Below, piece by piece: positions 6,628-7,553 of a stretch of DNA of 7,553 nucleotides. The stretch comes from Rhodospirillales bacterium RIFCSPLOWO2_12_FULL_67_15 (lineage in GTDB: Bacteria; Pseudomonadota; Alphaproteobacteria; Rhodospirillales; 2-12-FULL-67-15): assembly GCA_001830475.1 (NCBI GenBank), contig MIAC01000038.1, forward strand, positions 10,120 through 17,672. Direction: 5' to 3'. Position numbers and translations under genes: made by a program. The first letter of the stretch is position 1. Every line of letters starts with the position of its first letter. Under the pieces are notes generated by a model. It saw only the letters and a list, made by a program, of their open reading frames with translations, did no database searches and was not told where the DNA came from.

Positions 6628-7425
6628 TGCATCCATCCTTCCCCCGAGGTGCGCCAGGTCAAGAACCTCGGCGGCCCGAAGCGGATCAACATGCGCAAAT
6701 TCGCGGCGCTGGCCCCGACCCACGCCGTTCTCAACATCGACGAGAACCCCAAGGAAATGTCCGAAGAGATCGCCCGTCTCGGCGTCCGCCCCGTCGTCAC
6801 CCATCCGATCGCGCCGGAGGATAATCTCGCGCTCTATCGCCTGTTCGGCGGCCTGTTTGGACGCGAGCGCGAAGCCGAGGCGCTGGCCGGCCGCTTCGCC
6901 GACGCTCGCGCCCGGCTCGCCGAAGCGGCGAAGACCTTGCCGCCCCGCCGCGTCCTCTATCTGATCTGGATGAATCCCTGGATGACCGTTTCCGCCGGCA
7001 CCTACATCTCGCGTCTGCTCGCCGCCGCCAACTGGACCACGCTCGGCCACGACCCAAGCCAACGTTACCCGAGCCTCGAGATCGACGAGCGAGGGGTAGC
7101 CGAAGCCGACCTCATCCTGTTCGCGACCGAGCCGTTCCCGTTCCAGGAGCGCCACGTCGCGGATTTCGTCCGGCGCTTTCCGGCTGCGGCCGGCAAGGCG
7201 CATCTCGTCCGCGGCGACATGCTTTCCTGGTACGGGAGCCGGGCGATCCCAGGCCTCGATTACTTGCGCGAGTTGGCAGTGGCGCTCGCCGTCCCCGCCG
7301 GTTTGCGGGCGAGCCAAAACGTCACGAACCCGGCCCAGCGATCCGCGACGGAAACCGGATCGAACCCGGATTCGGTCAAGAGCCCGGGAATTCGCCCGTC
7401 GAGGTTATCCGAAGGTCCTTCGTGA
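6493..7425 (+). CDS. BtuF-like helical-backbone metal/cobalamin-binding protein without a signal peptide
   Basis: This 310-residue protein belongs to the periplasmic-binding-protein type 2/TroA-like superfamily of BtuF and FhuD. Visible are RIVSLVPSLTELLFDLGLG at 18-36, the TGWCIHP motif at 43-49 with Cys46 and His48 as possible metal contacts, and GPKRINMRKFAALAPTHAVL at 61-80, where the family has its second core strand. A second lobe follows (RRVLYLIWMNPWMTVSAGTYISRLL near 152-176, then EADLILFATEPFPF). Family members bind vitamin B12, haem or siderophore-iron for ABC import, but this one lacks an export signal and no permease or ATPase gene is visible, so transport is doubtful. The ATG at 6493 is chosen because it and the AGG upstream are kept in the truncated copy. 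The last 45 or so residues, after about position 265, are low-complexity and lie antisense to the methyltransferase gene. Confidence 0.82.
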   Translation: MILIDAVGTRHTPAPEARIVSLVPSLTELLFDLGLGSQVVGRTGWCIHPSPEVRQVKNLGGPKRINMRKFAALAPTHAVLNIDENPKEMSEEIARLGVRPVVTHPIAPEDNLALYRLFGGLFGREREAEALAGRFADARARLAEAAKTLPPRRVLYLIWMNPWMTVSAGTYISRLLAAANWTTLGHDPSQRYPSLEIDERGVAEADLILFATEPFPFQERHVADFVRRFPAAAGKAHLVRGDMLSWYGSRAIPGLDYLRELAVALAVPAGLRASQNVTNPAQRSATETGSNPDSVKSPGIRPSRLSEGPS

Positions 7426-7553
7426 AAGCGAAGCGGCCATAGGAGCAGCCACCAGAGCGGGTGGCGGGGTCGGTCGAGATCGACCGCGACCAGCCGGCCG
7501 CCCGGCTTCAGGACCCGCCGGACCTCCCGCAGGCCCGCGCGTTTCACGTCCGG
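7260..7553 (-). CDS. SAM-dependent methyltransferase (class I, type 11-like), C-terminal part
   Basis: The minus-strand frame is open from the window edge and ends at TAA (7260-7262), giving the last 97 residues. It begins PDVKRAGLREVRRVLKPGGRLVAVDLD, the post-catalytic strand-helix motif typical of UbiE/type 11 methyltransferases (R.LKPGG followed by a hydrophobic strand ending in an acidic residue). The SAM-binding GxGxG motif lies outside the window, so the substrate cannot be guessed. It ends with GFVTFWLARKPAG and a short polar tail. Its 3' end overlaps the end of the btuF-like gene by 166 bp tail-to-tail. A GTG at 7545-7547 is internal to the homology and is not the start. Confidence 0.82.
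   Translation of the reverse strand, partial: PDVKRAGLREVRRVLKPGGRLVAVDLDRPRHPLWWLLLWPLRFHEGPSDNLDGRIPGLLTESGFDPVSVADRWAGFVTFWLARKPAGTASATANSRK

Overview
The window comes from a GC-rich bacterium, most likely a proteobacterium (probably alpha or beta, by inference from codon use and gene content). Its core is a four-gene minus-strand operon, read from about 6213 down to 1065. It encodes a periplasmic, membrane-independent molybdenum oxidoreductase of the type II DMSO-reductase family. The order is alpha (catalytic Mo-bis-MGD subunit with a Tat leader), beta (four-cluster iron-sulfur subunit), delta (TorD/NarJ-like assembly chaperone) and gamma (Sec-exported subunit predicted to bind haem b). 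This A-B-D-C order and the subunit sizes (918, 327, 224 and 237 aa) resemble selenate reductase, chlorate reductase and dimethylsulfide dehydrogenase more than ethylbenzene dehydrogenase (order A-B-C-D, larger alpha). The substrate cannot be read from the sequence.

The operon is tightly packed. Beta starts 13 nt after the alpha stop, beta and delta share an ATGA overlap, and gamma starts 10 nt after delta with its ribosome binding site across the delta stop. Upstream lies a perfect FNR/ANR-type palindrome (TTGAT-N4-ATCAA, 6383-6396). A TATGCT -10 box is placed exactly as in a class II FNR-activated promoter, so the enzyme is probably made under oxygen limitation.

The operon is bracketed by a direct repeat of 173 bp (870-1042 and 6455-6627, about 84% identical without gaps, 5585 bp apart). 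The right copy is the leader and first 45 codons of an intact BtuF-like gene without a signal peptide (6493-7425, plus strand). The left copy is the same 5' end, cut off 22 bp beyond the gamma stop. This layout suggests that the oxidoreductase operon was inserted as a cassette at a btuF-like gene, or that the locus duplicated and one copy then decayed. No transposase or integrase is visible.

On the left edge is the 5' part of a PAS-GGDEF diguanylate cyclase gene on the minus strand, with a TTG start. The 609-869 spacer holds two perfect hairpin-type inverted repeats. On the right edge is the 3' end of a SAM-dependent methyltransferase gene on the minus strand, which overlaps the tail of the btuF-like gene tail-to-tail by 166 bp.

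Without the cassette the locus would read: diguanylate cyclase (-), btuF-like (+), methyltransferase (-).
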